A stretch of DNA of 45,485 bases, from assembly GCA_043812795.1 (NCBI GenBank), contig JBDRLU010000029.1, forward strand, positions 1-45,485. The letters are read 5' to 3'. This document shows, one piece after another, positions 8,317 through 15,571 of this stretch. A program made the position numbers and the translations under genes. Source of the DNA: JBDRLU01 sp043812795. Its GTDB lineage: Bacteria; Chloroflexota; Dehalococcoidia; Dehalococcoidales; UBA2162. Positions within the stretch are counted from its first letter, which is position 1; each line of letters begins with the position of its first letter. The notes below the pieces were generated by a model, which saw only the letters and a list, made by a program, of their open reading frames with translations, made no database searches and had not been told where the DNA came from.

Positions 8317-8718
8317 GTGGCGAAGAGGATACGGGTTTTAATGGCCAAGCCCGGGCTGGACGGGCACGAGACGGGAGCCAAGTTAATTGCGCGTGTCTTG
8401 CGCGATGCCGGTATGGAAGTAATCTACACTGGAATGCGGCAAAGCCCGGAAATGATTGTTGCCGCCGCGATCGATGAGGATGTGGATGTTATCGGCCTCA
8501 GCACACTGTCCGGGTCGCACAAAGAGCACGCTTCCCGCGTCATTGACCTGCTGAAACAAAAAGGCGCCGATAATATTGTTGTCCTCTCGGGTGGCGTCAT
8601 CCCCAAAGAAGATTACGCAGCGCTACAGAGTTTGGGGGTCAAGGGTGTTTTCGGGCCGGGGACCAGTACCCGCGTCATCATCGATTTCATTAAGAGCAGC
8701 GTCGTCAGTAATAATTAA
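8317..8718 (+). CDS. Acyl-CoA mutase small subunit, cobalamin-binding
   Basis: 133 residues, a stand-alone B12-binding domain of the methylmalonyl-CoA mutase C-terminal type. The lower-ligand motif D-x-H-x-x-G is present as DGHETG, where the His coordinates cobalt. It is followed by the LSTLSGSH and LSGGVIP segments that hold the nucleotide tail. Together with one of the large subunits it would make an active adenosylcobalamin mutase, as in archaeal and 2-hydroxyisobutyryl-CoA mutases with split subunits. Translation starts at GTG 8317 behind ATGGAGGTC. There is one small subunit for two large subunits. MeaB follows 39 bp later. Confidence 0.93.
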   Translation: MAKRIRVLMAKPGLDGHETGAKLIARVLRDAGMEVIYTGMRQSPEMIVAAAIDEDVDVIGLSTLSGSHKEHASRVIDLLKQKGADNIVVLSGGVIPKEDYAALQSLGVKGVFGPGTSTRVIIDFIKSSVVSNN

Positions 8719-8757
8719 TGACTGTTTTTCAACGGGAAATACCGGAGGCTAAGATTC

Positions 8758-9708
8758 ATGGAGTTAGTTGACCGCATGCTGTCGGGTAGCCGGCAGGCAT
8801 TAGCCCAGTTGATAAGCCAGGTAGAAAGTGACCTGCCGCAGGCCGCCGAGATTATGAAGGATATCCACCCCCACATCCACAGCACCTACACTATCGGCAT
8901 AACCGGGCCGCCCGGCGCCGGCAAAAGCACCGTCGTGGACAAATTGACCGCCCAGTTGAGACAGGACGGTAAGCGCGTCGGGATAATCGCCGTTGACCCC
9001 ACCAGTCCTTTCAGCCAGGGCGCTTTCCTCGGTGACCGAATTCGGATGCAGCAGCATTACCTCGACGATGGAGTCTATATCCGCAGCATGGCAACGAGGG
9101 GTAGTCTGGGCGGACTGCCCACATCAACCTGGCGGGTCATCAAGATTATGGACGCCTTCGGTTTCGATATCATTCTGGTAGAAACGGTCGGCGTCGGCCA
9201 GGTCGAGGTCGATATTGCAGAAGCCGCCGATACTACCATCGTCATCCTGGTACCCGAAGCCGGGGATACCATTCAAACGATGAAAGCCGGCTTACTTGAA
9301 ATTGCGGATATCCTGGTGGTTAACAAAGCCGACCGGGAAGGTGCCGACCATCTGGCCACACAGCTCCAGGGGATGTTGCGGATGAATGAAGACAAAGCGT
9401 CCTGGAAGACGCCGGTGCTCCTGACGCAGGCCGCACATAATATTGGTATCGACCAGCTTTACCGCCGGTTCCAGGAACACCACCGCTTCCTCCACGATTC
9501 GGGACGGTTCGCCCAGCGGCACAGTGAGCAGAGGCGGGCTGAATTTATCGGCACTATTGAGCTGGGAGTCAAGGCCCAGATTAAGGAAATGCTGGAGAAG
9601 CAGGGAGACCTAAAAAATTACATGGAAGCCGTTGAAAAAGGCGAACTCGACCCTTATTCCGCCGCCATGCAGGTCCACCTTGCCATCAGAAACAAGCTTA
9701 CCAAGTGA
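8758..9708 (+). CDS. meaB: MeaB/ArgK-family G-protein chaperone of the B12 mutase
   Basis: 316 residues. MeaB is a GTPase that loads, protects and repairs adenosylcobalamin-dependent acyl-CoA mutases. Walker A GPPGAGKS is at residues 50-57; ETVGVGQVEVD and NKADREGAD (the NKxD guanine-specificity motif) follow. The C-terminal helix dimerisation region (KEMLEKQGDLKNYMEAV) is present, so the protein is full length. Its place directly after the B12-binding subunit supports a role as partner of that mutase. ATG chosen at 8758 with a GGAGG-like site (accggaggct) upstream. Confidence 0.95.
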   Translation: MELVDRMLSGSRQALAQLISQVESDLPQAAEIMKDIHPHIHSTYTIGITGPPGAGKSTVVDKLTAQLRQDGKRVGIIAVDPTSPFSQGAFLGDRIRMQQHYLDDGVYIRSMATRGSLGGLPTSTWRVIKIMDAFGFDIILVETVGVGQVEVDIAEAADTTIVILVPEAGDTIQTMKAGLLEIADILVVNKADREGADHLATQLQGMLRMNEDKASWKTPVLLTQAAHNIGIDQLYRRFQEHHRFLHDSGRFAQRHSEQRRAEFIGTIELGVKAQIKEMLEKQGDLKNYMEAVEKGELDPYSAAMQVHLAIRNKLTK

Positions 9709-9826
9709 ACTGAATGGTAATTACGACAAGCAATTAATTTTATTTCAGCGAAATACGAGCCGACCTCTTTGACCGGACAGGTACGGCCAGAAAATAAAAT
9801 AAAATAAATGGGGAGGTTTTTTAATA

Positions 9827-10498
9827 ATGGCTGAAGGAAATACGGAATTGAAGACCTTGTATTTCGGTAATCCTTTCGAGAAACTCAAGGAACAGACCGG
9901 CGATGTCATCACCCGCTGGAGCCAGCGGGCGGCTACTCCTTACGGCAAAGAGCATGCCGAAGAAGTAATCCAGCTCTCCCGGCAACACACTGAGACTACC
10001 CTTCGTCTTGTTAAGCAGCGGGCACAGGAGATGGGTATCAAAACGGTAGTGATAGCCACCACCACCGGCTATGCCGCCGTCAAAGCCGTTGAAATTCTGG
10101 ATGGAATCAAGGTAATTGCCGTAACCCATCCCACCGGCCACCACGGCGCCAATAAACAGGAATTGACCGACGAAAACCGGAAGATAATCGAAAGTAAGGG
10201 TGGGACCGTGCTCACCTGCGCCATGGCCCTCAGTTCCCCACCGAATATTATACCGGGGATGCCCTGGGTGGGCGGTATTATCGCCAGTACACTCCGTTTC
10301 TTTGGCGAAGGTATGAAAGTAACCGTTGAGATTGTTCTCGAGGCTGCTGACGCCGGCTTAGTACGGACCGACGAAGAAGTCATTTCCGTCGCCGGTACCG
10401 GACGGGGTTCGGATACAGCCATACTGCTCAGACCGGTCAACTCCAAGGACCTTTCCCGTCTCAGGATTAGAGAAATCCTCTGCAAACCTCATTTCTAG
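9827..10498 (+). CDS. Stand-alone pyruvate kinase alpha/beta (C-terminal) domain protein
   Basis: 223 residues resembling only the C-terminal allosteric domain of pyruvate kinase (PK_C fold), without the catalytic barrel. Visible features are the TVVIATTTGYAAVKAVEIL segment, a THPTGHHGANKQELTDENR loop and a C-terminal VISVAGTGRGSDTAILLRP segment like the GT-rich effector loop of pyruvate kinase. Such orphan domains occur in anaerobes and archaea; their function is not known to me and I do not assign one. The preceding region is A/T-rich (repeated AAAATA) with a GGGGAGG site about 10 nt before the ATG. It lies between meaB and comM and may be co-transcribed with the mutase genes. Confidence 0.75.
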   Translation: MAEGNTELKTLYFGNPFEKLKEQTGDVITRWSQRAATPYGKEHAEEVIQLSRQHTETTLRLVKQRAQEMGIKTVVIATTTGYAAVKAVEILDGIKVIAVTHPTGHHGANKQELTDENRKIIESKGGTVLTCAMALSSPPNIIPGMPWVGGIIASTLRFFGEGMKVTVEIVLEAADAGLVRTDEEVISVAGTGRGSDTAILLRPVNSKDLSRLRIREILCKPHF

Positions 10499-10524
10499 GC
10501 GCAGACCCGAAGATTATGCAGAGA

Positions 10525-10554
10525 TAGGGGCACGAGCGATCGCTCGTGCCCCTA
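10525..10554. repeat. 30-nt perfect palindrome
   Basis: Positions 10525-10539 are the exact reverse complement of 10540-10554. The sequence starts TAGGGGCACGAGCGA and the centre is GCGATCGC. As RNA it would form a long hairpin, but no T-run follows on either side, so it is not a typical intrinsic terminator. It sits 27 nt after the pyruvate-kinase-like gene. It could be a dispersed palindromic element, a protein site or a terminator of a different kind. The match is seen directly; the role is not. Confidence 0.85.
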
Positions 10555-10625
10555 ATCACGTTCTGATAGCCACCCTTTCAGTCCCCCCCGCAGTCGGAAG
10601 CGCTGAAGGAAGCTGTTGAACCCAT

Positions 10626-10654
10626 TTGACACTGGGCAGGCTGGGTAAGATAAT
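10626..10654 (+). promoter_or_regulatory. Sigma70-type promoter of comM, predicted leaderless
   Basis: TTGACA at 10626-10631 and GATAAT at 10649-10654, spacer exactly 17 nt. Seven nt downstream of the -10 is 10661, the A of the comM ATG. No ribosome site with normal spacing exists (GAGGG ends 1 nt before the ATG), so the mRNA is probably leaderless. Confidence 0.75.
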
Positions 10655-10660
10655 GAGGGC

Positions 10661-12181
10661 ATGCTGGCTAAAGTGAGGACCTGCGCCACCGTGGGACTCG
10701 ATGGGGCGATTGTTGAAGTCGAGGTGGACATTTCCCCGGGGTTACCGGTCTTTACCATCGTCGGCTTACCCGATGCGGCGGTGCAGGAAGCCAGAGAGAG
10801 AGTAAGAGCCGCCGTCCGCAATTCAGGCTATACTTTCCCGATGAAGCGCGTGGTGGTTAACCTCGCCCCCGCCGACCTCAAGAAAGCCGGCCCGGCCTAC
10901 GATTTACCCATAGCCGTGGGTATTCTACTCAGCTCGGAGCAGGTATCGGCTGATGTCTCTCAGACCATTTTGCTCGGTGAACTTTCGCTGGACGGCAGTC
11001 TGCGCCATACCAACGGCGTCTTACCCATGGTGGCCGTGGCTTATGAGCAGGGCTTCTCCAATGTAATCGTGCCTCAGGCTGATGCCAGAGAGGCATCCCT
11101 GGTGGGAGGAGTGAAAGTTACCGCCTTCGATTCCCTGGCCCAATTGGCCAGCTATCTCCGCGGCGAAATACCACCACCGGAACCACAACCCGGTGAGTTA
11201 GAAACAAGTAGTCCATCAATTTCTCCGGCCACCGACCTGGCCTATATCAAAGGACAGGAACACGTCAAGCGTGCCCTTGAGGTCGCCGCCGCCGGCGGGC
11301 ACAACATGATTATGATGGGGCCACCGGGTAGCGGCAAAACATTGCTGGCCCGTGCTCTTCCGTCAATACTACCGCCGATGAGCAACGAGGAAGCCATCGA
11401 AGTAACTAAAATCTATAGTGTCAGCGGCCTCCTGCCGGCCGATACCTCCCTGATACGGCAGAGACCTTTCCGCGCGCCGCACTACACCATTTCCAATGCG
11501 GGCCTGGTCGGTGGCGGTCACTGGCCAAAACCGGGTGAGATAAGCTTGAGTCACCGCGGGGTGCTTTTTCTCGACGAATTGCCCGAATTCGGCCATTCTT
11601 TACTGGAGACCTTACGCCAGCCACTGGAAGACAAGGTAATTACAATCAGCCGGGCTAATGGCAGCGTCATGTTCCCGGCTAACTTCATGTTAATCGGGGC
11701 GATGAACCCTTGTCCGTGTGGTTATGCCGGCGACCCTTTCCGGCAGTGCACCTGCCCGCCGAGCCTAGTCTCCCGCTACCAGAGGCGTATCAGCGGGCCT
11801 TTCCTCGACCGTGTTGATATCTTTGTCGAGGTGCCCCACATTGACTATGAAAAACTGGCCGACGATAGGCTGGGCGAACCCTCCGCTAAAGCCCAAGCCA
11901 GAGTCAAGGCCGCCCGTGACCACCAGCTTGAACGATTGGCCGGCACGAAGCTGACCTGTAATGCCGAAATGACCGCAACCGAAGTCAGGGATTTGTGCCG
12001 GGTAGAAGATTCGGCCCAGAGTATTTTGAAAATGGCCATGACGCAACTGGCGCTTTCGGCACGAGCCTTTCACCGTATCCTCAAACTGGGCCGCACGATT
12101 GCCGACCTGGATGATAGCGATGTAATCAAGGCCCAACATCTGGCTGAAGCCATTCAATATCGACCGAGAAGCCTGCTCTAG
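10661..12181 (+). CDS. comM: ComM/YifB family AAA+ ATPase (Mg-chelatase-like)
   Basis: 506 residues, the usual length. The N-terminus MLAKV and the ISPGLP.FTIVGLPDAAVQEARERVRAA block are diagnostic for YifB/ComM. The AAA+ core has Walker A GPPGSGKT (around residues 219-227), Walker B FLDELPEF, and a C-terminal Mg-chelatase-like domain with the CPCGYAGD..QCTCPP zinc-like cysteine cluster. ComM is a DNA helicase that extends strand invasion during natural transformation in studied bacteria; that role is inferred here. The start is certain from the conserved MLAKV and coincides with the predicted transcription start. LUD-family gene follows after 27 bp. Confidence 0.95.
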   Translation: MLAKVRTCATVGLDGAIVEVEVDISPGLPVFTIVGLPDAAVQEARERVRAAVRNSGYTFPMKRVVVNLAPADLKKAGPAYDLPIAVGILLSSEQVSADVSQTILLGELSLDGSLRHTNGVLPMVAVAYEQGFSNVIVPQADAREASLVGGVKVTAFDSLAQLASYLRGEIPPPEPQPGELETSSPSISPATDLAYIKGQEHVKRALEVAAAGGHNMIMMGPPGSGKTLLARALPSILPPMSNEEAIEVTKIYSVSGLLPADTSLIRQRPFRAPHYTISNAGLVGGGHWPKPGEISLSHRGVLFLDELPEFGHSLLETLRQPLEDKVITISRANGSVMFPANFMLIGAMNPCPCGYAGDPFRQCTCPPSLVSRYQRRISGPFLDRVDIFVEVPHIDYEKLADDRLGEPSAKAQARVKAARDHQLERLAGTKLTCNAEMTATEVRDLCRVEDSAQSILKMAMTQLALSARAFHRILKLGRTIADLDDSDVIKAQHLAEAIQYRPRSLL

Positions 12182-12208
12182 ATAAGACAAACAGTAAAGG
12201 AGGGTGTC

Positions 12209-12916
12209 ATGGTTGACGAAACGGATACCAGCGAAGAAGTACAGTGGTATTACAAACAGCGCGCTGAGGCCGCTGCGGCCAATATGCAAAAAAGAAACAT
12301 CAATGCTCTATATGTACCGACCCGGCAGGAAGCACTCATCGCTATCATGGCGATGATTCCCGAGGGGGCAGCGGTTGGGCGGGGTGACTCCATCACCATG
12401 GAGCAGATTGGAGTTATCGAAGAACTTGCGAAACGCAACAAGAATAAGATGGTTGACCCGTTTATGGTAGATGCTGCCGGAAACAGATTAACCTTACCAG
12501 AACGGCGCCAGAAACAAAGGGAGGCCCTGACAGCTGATATCTTTTTGACCGGGACCAATGCGGTTACCCTTGATGGAAAGTTCGTCAGTACCGATATGGC
12601 CGGCAACCGGGTAGCGGCTACCATCTTTGGGCCGAAGAAGGTTATTGTCGCAGCCGGGGTGAACAAAATCGTCAGGAATATCGAGGAAGCATTAGACCGC
12701 ATTCACAACGTAGCCACACCACTCAACGCCCATCGGCATTATATGAAACACCACGCTGAGGCGATGGCCAATTTGCCCTGCGTCAAGACCGGCCGGTGCG
12801 CTGATTGCTTCCATGAAGCCCGCCTCTGCCGGTACACCATTATTGTGGAAGGCAGTGGTCCAAACGAGAAAGGGCGGATAAACGTGGTGCTCGTCGGCGA
12901 AGAACTCGGACTATAA
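12209..12916 (+). CDS. LUD-domain protein (LutC/YkgG-like, lactate utilization family)
   Basis: 235 residues. It matches the LUD (DUF162) fold known from LutC and LutB of the L-lactate oxidase LutABC: VPTRQEALIAIMAMIPEGAAVGRGDSITMEQIG, then LTGTNAVTLDGKFVSTD..GNRVA and FGPKKVIVAAGVNKIV. A C-terminal tail with CVKTGRCADCFHEARLC carries four cysteines in a pattern seen in many anaerobe members and could bind a metal or Fe-S cluster. No LutA or LutB lies next to it, so lactate oxidation cannot be claimed. RBS AAAGGAGG 7 nt before the ATG. It is the last gene before the dsr promoter, in the same direction. Confidence 0.85.
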   Translation: MVDETDTSEEVQWYYKQRAEAAAANMQKRNINALYVPTRQEALIAIMAMIPEGAAVGRGDSITMEQIGVIEELAKRNKNKMVDPFMVDAAGNRLTLPERRQKQREALTADIFLTGTNAVTLDGKFVSTDMAGNRVAATIFGPKKVIVAAGVNKIVRNIEEALDRIHNVATPLNAHRHYMKHHAEAMANLPCVKTGRCADCFHEARLCRYTIIVEGSGPNEKGRINVVLVGEELGL

Positions 12917-12970
12917 CCTGATTTTCGGTAAAAATCGCCCTGTTTCAAACACCTTGACTACCGGAAAAGT

Positions 12971-12999
12971 TTGACCTATTGCACTGGGGCTGATAGAAT
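12971..12999 (+). promoter_or_regulatory. Promoter of the dsr operon
   Basis: TTGACC at 12971-12976 and TAGAAT at 12994-12999 with a 17-nt spacer. TG at 12991-12992 gives an extended -10 (TGATAGAAT). Transcription would begin near 13006, leaving a leader of about 63 nt with a G-tract (GGGGGTGGGGGGG, about 13013-13025) and an A-rich stretch before AAGGAGG and the dsrA ATG. Confidence 0.65.
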
Positions 13000-13068
13000 A
13001 ACGACGGGTTCTGGGGGTGGGGGGGAAACGCTAGAAAGCTATTAGAAAACTAGAAAGAAGGAGGACAA

Positions 13069-14253
13069 ATGGCCGAAAGCGAAACACCCAAACTCGATGA
13101 ACTGGAAAAGGGGCAGTGGCCCAGCTTTGTCACCGAAATTAAAAAGGCTGGGAAGAAAAAAGCAGCTGCGAAAGACCTGTTAAGGCAGCTGGAACTCTCC
13201 TATAATGACGGAATCACTCACTGGAAACACGGTGGCGTGGTCGGCGTCAAGGGCTACGGGGCCGGAGTTATCGGCCGACACTCGGATTCTCCGGAAAAGT
13301 TCCCGGAAGTAGCTGATTTTCATACCTTCCGTGTCAATCATCCCAGTGGCTGGTTCTACACCACCAAATCACTCCGAAAAATCTGTGACGTCTGGGACAA
13401 GTATGGCAGTGGATTGACCAACATGCACGGCTCTACAGGAGATATTATCCTGCTGGGAGCAAGGACTCCGGTGCTTCAGGACTGCTTCGATGCCCTGACT
13501 GACGAAGCGGGGTTCGATACCGGCGGGTCATCTTCCGACCTCCGGACGCCCAGTTGCTGCGTTGGCCAGGCACGGTGCGAATGGGCCTGCATCGACACTA
13601 TGGACCTCTGCAATGACATCACCCATACCTACCAGGACCAGCTACACCGGCCGATGTGGCCTTATAAATTCAAAATTAAGATTGCCGGCTGCCCTACTGA
13701 CTGCGTTGCTTCCATCGCCCGGTCGGACCTGTCCATCATCGGGACATGGAAGGACACGCTACGAATCGACCAGGCGGCGGTCAAAGAGTATGCCAGCAAA
13801 GGCATGGATATCGAGAATACTGTCGTCCGCAAGTGCCCGACGCAGGCTCTAGTCTATGATGCAGCGGCCAAAAAACTAACCGTTATCGCCGAAGACTGCG
13901 TCCGCTGTATGCACTGCCTGCATTATATGCCGAAAGCAATCAGACCCGGTCTGGACAAAGGAGCGACCCTTCTTATCGGCGGCAAGGCCCCGGTACAGCA
14001 AGGAGCCCGTTTTGGCTGGGTTATTGTTCCCTTTGTCAAAATGGAACCGCCTTACACTTATCTTAAAGAACTACTCCCCAAGATATGGGACTGGTGGGAT
14101 GAAAACGCTCGAACGAGAGAAAGAGTCTCCGAGCTTATCCAGAGACTGGGTATGAGGGCTTTCCTCGAGGCCGTCGGTTTACCGGCAGTACCGCAAATGG
14201 TACGCGAACCACGGGCCAATGCCTACGTAAACTGGAAAACCGGCATGAAGTAA
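13069..14253 (+). CDS. dsrA: Dissimilatory sulfite reductase, alpha subunit
   Basis: 394 residues. DsrA with DsrB forms the alpha2beta2 cytoplasmic enzyme that reduces sulfite using siroheme coupled to a 4Fe-4S cluster. Cluster ligands are visible as CVGQARCEWAC (C164 and C170, CX5C) and GCPTDC (C208 and C212, CX3C), in the family-typical context GCPTDCVASIARSDLSIIGTW. The inserted ferredoxin domain has KCPTQA (C256) and CVRCMHC (C277, C280, C283). The sequence GYGAGVIGRHSDSPEKFP near residue 65 is also family-typical. AAGGAGG precedes the ATG. Followed by dsrB, dsrD, dsrN, dsrC, dsrM and dsrK; the presence of dsrD and absence of dsrL/dsrEFH favour the reductive type. Confidence 0.98.
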   Translation: MAESETPKLDELEKGQWPSFVTEIKKAGKKKAAAKDLLRQLELSYNDGITHWKHGGVVGVKGYGAGVIGRHSDSPEKFPEVADFHTFRVNHPSGWFYTTKSLRKICDVWDKYGSGLTNMHGSTGDIILLGARTPVLQDCFDALTDEAGFDTGGSSSDLRTPSCCVGQARCEWACIDTMDLCNDITHTYQDQLHRPMWPYKFKIKIAGCPTDCVASIARSDLSIIGTWKDTLRIDQAAVKEYASKGMDIENTVVRKCPTQALVYDAAAKKLTVIAEDCVRCMHCLHYMPKAIRPGLDKGATLLIGGKAPVQQGARFGWVIVPFVKMEPPYTYLKELLPKIWDWWDENARTRERVSELIQRLGMRAFLEAVGLPAVPQMVREPRANAYVNWKTGMK

Positions 14254-14283
14254 TACAGGTACGAAGGAGAAAGAGAGAAAGAA

Positions 14284-15342
14284 ATGGCAACTGATTTAGG
14301 ACCCCCCGATTATCGGTTAATGTTACCCGATGTCATCAAAAAGAACTACGGCAAATGGAAATACCATGAAATCCTCGAGCCGGGCGTTTTCAGTCACGTC
14401 GCCGAAGGTGGCGATACGGTCTACACGGTAAGAGTGGGTTCGCCCCGGCTACTCAGTATCGATACGGTACGAGATATCTGCGATGTCGCCGATAAATTCT
14501 GCGACGGTCATCTCAGGTTCACCAGTCGTCATAACATCGAGTTCATGGTGACCGACAAAAAGCAAATCGCACCGCTCAAACAAGAAATCAAGCAAAAGCT
14601 GGGCTTTCCGATTGGTGGCGTCGCCAATAGCATCAGCAATATCATCCATACCCAGGGCTGGGTACACTGCCATACACCGGCCACTGATGCTTCCGGTGTA
14701 GTTAAGGCCCTCATGGATGAGCTCTACCCGTATTTCACTTCAATGAAACTACCTGCCAAACTGAGGGTTTCGCTGGCCTGTTGTTTAAACATGTGTGGTG
14801 CCGTCCATTGTTCGGATGTGGCTATCGTAGGTGTGCACCGGGCGCTGCCCAAGGTTGATGACAGCCGCGTTCCGGCCGTCTGCGAAATCCCGACCACTAT
14901 GTCTTGCTGCCCCACGGGGGCTATCCGACGCAACCCCGAAAACAATAGCGTTACAGTTAATCCCGAAAAATGCATGTACTGCGGTAACTGCTACACCGTC
15001 TGCCCGGCGATGCCGATAGCGGATAAAGACGGGGATGGCGTCGCCATCTTTGTCGGCGGTAAGGTTTCCAATGCCCGCAGCGCTCCTATGATGTCCAAAC
15101 TGGCGATTCCGTTCTTACCCAATAATCCACCCCGATGGCCGGAAACGGTGGCGGCGGTCAAGAACATCATCGAGGTCTATGCGGCTCATGCCCGGCCCGG
15201 TGAGCGCATGGGTGAGTGGATTGCCCGCGTTGGCTGGGAAACATTCTTCCGCCTGACCGGCATACCTTTCACCACCGAGCATATCGATGACTTTAACGAA
15301 GCCATCACGACTTTTAGAACAACAACTCAGTTCAGGTGGTGA
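14284..15342 (+). CDS. dsrB: Dissimilatory sulfite reductase, beta subunit
   Basis: 352 residues. Partner of DsrA; DsrB carries the catalytic siroheme in characterised enzymes. Motifs: TQGWVHCHTPATDASG, CCLNMCGAVHCSDVAIVG (cysteines at 166, 167, 171, 176) and a ferredoxin domain with CCPTGAI and CMYCGNCYTVC (C230, C233, C236, C240). RFTSRHNIEFM near residue 79 is the conserved substrate-side segment. A 30-bp gap separates it from dsrA, with AAGGAG about 14 nt before the ATG. It ends 13-19 bp before dsrD. Full length with no lost cluster ligands that I can see. Confidence 0.98.
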   Translation: MATDLGPPDYRLMLPDVIKKNYGKWKYHEILEPGVFSHVAEGGDTVYTVRVGSPRLLSIDTVRDICDVADKFCDGHLRFTSRHNIEFMVTDKKQIAPLKQEIKQKLGFPIGGVANSISNIIHTQGWVHCHTPATDASGVVKALMDELYPYFTSMKLPAKLRVSLACCLNMCGAVHCSDVAIVGVHRALPKVDDSRVPAVCEIPTTMSCCPTGAIRRNPENNSVTVNPEKCMYCGNCYTVCPAMPIADKDGDGVAIFVGGKVSNARSAPMMSKLAIPFLPNNPPRWPETVAAVKNIIEVYAAHARPGERMGEWIARVGWETFFRLTGIPFTTEHIDDFNEAITTFRTTTQFRW

Positions 15343-15361
15343 ATAAAAGGAGGAAATGAGA

Positions 15362-15565
15362 GTGGCTGACCCAACAAGTGAAGAAATCGAGCAGAAAGTC
15401 CTGCATTACCTCGGCACGGTGGACAAGGTAAAGGCACGGGGTGTCGCTAAAACGCTTAATATGGAAAAGCACATGGTGGACAATGCGATACACACCCTGG
15501 CCAAAGCGGACAAGATAGAGTACCTGTACCTGGACACAGTTTACATCAAACTCAAAGGTAAATAG
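15362..15565 (+). CDS. dsrD: DsrD, winged-helix protein of the dsrAB operon
   Basis: 67 residues, the small winged-helix protein that follows dsrAB in sulfite reducers and is reported to stimulate DsrAB activity. Pattern: EEIEQKVLHYLG, a VKARGVAKTLNMEKHMVDNAIHTLAKADKIEYLY helix-turn-helix, then a short beta wing ending KLKGK. An in-frame ATG at 15356 lies only 2 nt after AAGGAGG (15347-15353), whereas GTG at 15362 is 8 nt away, so I start at GTG (M-ADPTSEEIEQ). dsrD is generally a marker of the reductive pathway. Identification rests on size, fold pattern and place, since DsrD sequences vary. Confidence 0.88.
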   Translation: MADPTSEEIEQKVLHYLGTVDKVKARGVAKTLNMEKHMVDNAIHTLAKADKIEYLYLDTVYIKLKGK

Positions 15566-15571
15566 CAGCCG

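Noticed and set aside
15356..15361. ATG at 15356 as the start of dsrD
   Set aside because: It is only 2 nt from the ribosome site; GTG at 15362 has 8-nt spacing and gives the expected N-terminus.
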